Shown: positions 6,533-7,448 of the stretch, piece after piece
How positions within the stretch are numbered: position 1 is the first letter of the stretch
Layout: each line of letters opens with the position of its first letter
Origin: an uncultured Clostridia bacterium
GTDB taxonomy: Bacteria; Bacillota; Clostridia; Christensenellales; Aristaeellaceae
NCBI GenBank assembly: GCA_947600345.1
Contig: CANQGC010000138.1
Location: 1-7,448 of the forward strand
Reading direction: 5' to 3'
Length of the DNA stretch: 7,448 bases
Made by a program: the position numbers and the translations under genes
The notes under the pieces: model-generated
The model's database searches: none
What the model saw: the letters and a program-made list of their open reading frames with translations, nothing else
Told to the model about the DNA's origin: nothing

Positions 6533-6706
6533 ATGCAGCGTGCAGAGCGAATTCTTCGCAATGTGGTGGCGAATATGCGCATCGATGGATTTGAAGTATC
6601 CGAAGAGACAAAAGCAAATTGTATGGCGATAATTTCCGGTGAAAAGACCGCGGACGAGTTGGCCAGCGAAATATTGCAGCATTATTCGGATAAAAAGCCG
6701 GAGTAG
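6533..6706 (+). CDS. Small VbhA-like antitoxin family protein, no toxin nearby
   Basis: This gene encodes 57 residues from the ATG at 6533. Upstream in-frame starts TTG 6509, GTG 6515 and GTG 6524 are less likely: the first lies before the predicted transcript start and the second would be almost leaderless. The ribosome binding site is weak (GTGG, 6524-6527). The protein is soluble and charged. The pattern is an N-terminal helix (AERILRNVVANMRIDGFEVSEE), then a helix ending MAIISGEKTADELASEIL and a final HY. It resembles the VbhA-type antitoxin domain, in which a first helix blocks the active site of a Fic AMP-transferase. The typical inhibitory [ST]xxxE[GN] motif is not evident, and no Fic gene is adjacent. 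GC content is about 47% by hand count, clearly below its neighbours, which suggests acquisition. The gene is probably real. Its family is likely but its role is uncertain. Confidence 0.65.
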   Translation: MQRAERILRNVVANMRIDGFEVSEETKANCMAIISGEKTADELASEILQHYSDKKPE

Positions 6707-6714
6707 GACATACA

Positions 6715-6739
6715 AGTTGCTTACAAATTGTAATCAACT
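6715..6739. promoter_or_regulatory. 25-bp near-perfect palindrome between converging genes
   Basis: Arms 6715-6726 (AGTTGCTTACAA) and 6728-6739 (TTGTAATCAACT) are reverse complements except for one pair (C6720 and T6734), centred on A6727. It starts nine bases after the stop of the antitoxin-like gene. The missing central loop makes it a poor RNA terminator, and its symmetry is more like a binding site for a dimeric DNA-binding protein. No promoter is seen beside it, which makes an operator role puzzling. Confidence 0.5.
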
Positions 6740-6781
6740 GCTCCAATTGATCTCACTGGAAGACTGCAAAAAGGAATTCCT

Positions 6782-6823
6782 AATAAAAGAAAGACCCGCC
6801 GCCCCGCATTCGCGGAGCGGCGG
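6782..6823 (-). terminator. Rho-independent terminator of the DUF362-like gene
   Basis: Read on the minus strand, seven pairs (6817-6823 with 6796-6802), an A/C mismatch and four more pairs (6812-6815 with 6804-6807) close a four-base loop. The stem is followed by a T-rich tail (6794 down to 6782, including TTTT). It begins 16 bases after the TAA of the minus-strand gene. Read on the plus strand the stem is followed only by CTGTTCGTTCC, so it would be weaker for the antitoxin-like transcript. Confidence 0.85.
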
Positions 6824-6838
6824 CTGTTCGTTCCGGCT

Positions 6839-7448
6839 TTACTTCACCACAACCACTTCATACTCCCTGCTGCCCAATCCGATCTTTTCGGCGTGCTCCA
6901 GGCAGCTCTTCCATTCGACGTTCGGGTTGCTGTTGCGGAAGGGGTCGCCCAGGTCCTTAAAGCCCTTGCGGCGGATGTTGTCGCCCAGCTGGCTGTTGGG
7001 CATCGGCTCCGCCTTGCAGCAGGCGTCGGCGCAGGCCTGGTCCAGCGCCACCGGGTCGAAGGAGGCGAACATGCCGATGTCTGGCAGGATCGGCGCGTCG
7101 TTCTCTCCGTGGCAGTCGCAGTTGGGGGAGATGTCCATCACCAGCGAGATGTGGAACTGGGGCCGGCCGTCCACCACCGCCTTGGCGTATTCGGCCATGC
7201 GGCGGTTCAGGTCGACGGGCGCGTTGTTCTGGGCGAAGTCGATGGCATCGAAGTTGCAGGCCCCCAGGCAGCGGCCGCAGCCCACGCAGTTGTCCGGGTT
7301 GACGTGCATCTTCTTCTTCTCGTCATCGAACTCCAATCCGCCGTTGGCGCACTCCTTCTGGCAGCGGCGGCAGCCGCGGCACAGCGCGGTGGCGATGGTC
7401 GCCTTGCCGCTGGAGTGCTGGTCCTTCTTGCCGGCGCGGGAGCCACAG
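6839..7448 (-). CDS. DUF362-like protein with two 4Fe-4S ferredoxin motifs, C-terminal part
   Basis: The frame enters from the right edge and runs leftwards to a TAA at 6841-6839, giving 202 visible residues. An internal TTG at 7336 is not a real start, because the frame upstream is clearly coding. After CGSRAGKKDQHSSGKA there are two CxxCxxCxxxC iron-sulfur motifs: C23, C26, C29, C33 (CRGCRRCQKEC) and C54, C57, C60, C64 (CVGCGRCLGAC). They should hold two [4Fe-4S] clusters and mark a bacterial ferredoxin-type electron carrier. The C-terminal domain has ISPNCDCHGENDAPILPDIGMFASFDPVALDQAC, typical of the DUF362 family, often annotated as 4Fe-4S binding or Fe-S oxidoreductase proteins of unknown substrate. 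It is predicted cytoplasmic in this part. It converges on the antitoxin-like gene and ends at its own terminator. Confidence 0.85.
   Translation of the reverse strand, partial: CGSRAGKKDQHSSGKATIATALCRGCRRCQKECANGGLEFDDEKKKMHVNPDNCVGCGRCLGACNFDAIDFAQNNAPVDLNRRMAEYAKAVVDGRPQFHISLVMDISPNCDCHGENDAPILPDIGMFASFDPVALDQACADACCKAEPMPNSQLGDNIRRKGFKDLGDPFRNSNPNVEWKSCLEHAEKIGLGSREYEVVVVK

Noticed and set aside
6177..6746. Minus-strand frame of 189 codons across the hairpin region and the antitoxin-like gene
   Set aside because: It crosses the palindromes and lies opposite a better-supported small gene, with no recognisable domain.

Overview
This window looks like a chromosomal segment of a GC-rich anaerobic Bacillota (class Clostridia, probably a gut-type lineage). 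The evidence is strong GGAGG-type ribosome binding sites before almost every gene, consensus sigma-A-like promoters, a complete branched-chain amino acid ABC transporter, and two cysteine-rich proteins of families common in anaerobes (DUF2284 and the DUF362/ferredoxin type). The genus cannot be fixed from the sequence alone.

Layout, left to right. (1) Positions 1-310 hold the last 102 codons of a probable ABC-2 type permease. (2) A near-consensus promoter overlaps that gene's stop codon and drives a 177-residue DUF2284 putative metal-binding protein (372-905), followed by an intrinsic terminator (980-1006). (3) A gene-free stretch then carries a GC hairpin, a short TAACG repeat cluster, a good promoter (1180-1208) and a small leader hairpin. 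(4) The centre of the window is a five-gene liv operon, livJ-livH-livM-livG-livF (1263-6094). It encodes a secreted binding protein, two membrane permeases and two ATPases. The last four genes are packed tightly or overlap, while livJ is separated from livH by 169 bases containing two strong stem-loops, probably to let the binding protein be made in excess. (5) Positions 6095-6500 contain no credible gene but at least seven stem-loops. Four of them form an uninterrupted series with three-base loops, and one is a perfect 17-bp stem. (6) An extended -10 promoter precedes a small AT-richer gene (6533-6706) resembling VbhA-type antitoxins of Fic toxins, with no toxin beside it. (7) A 25-bp near-perfect palindrome and a terminator lie between this gene and a converging gene on the minus strand (6839-7448, incomplete). 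That gene encodes a DUF362-like protein with two 4Fe-4S ferredoxin motifs.

How it works together: LivJ captures the amino acid outside the membrane, LivH and LivM form the channel, and LivG and LivF hydrolyse ATP. All parts look intact. I do not see a clearly new multi-gene system. The least explained parts are non-coding: the livJ-livH stem-loops, the hairpin cluster after livF, and the orphan antitoxin-like gene with its adjacent palindrome.
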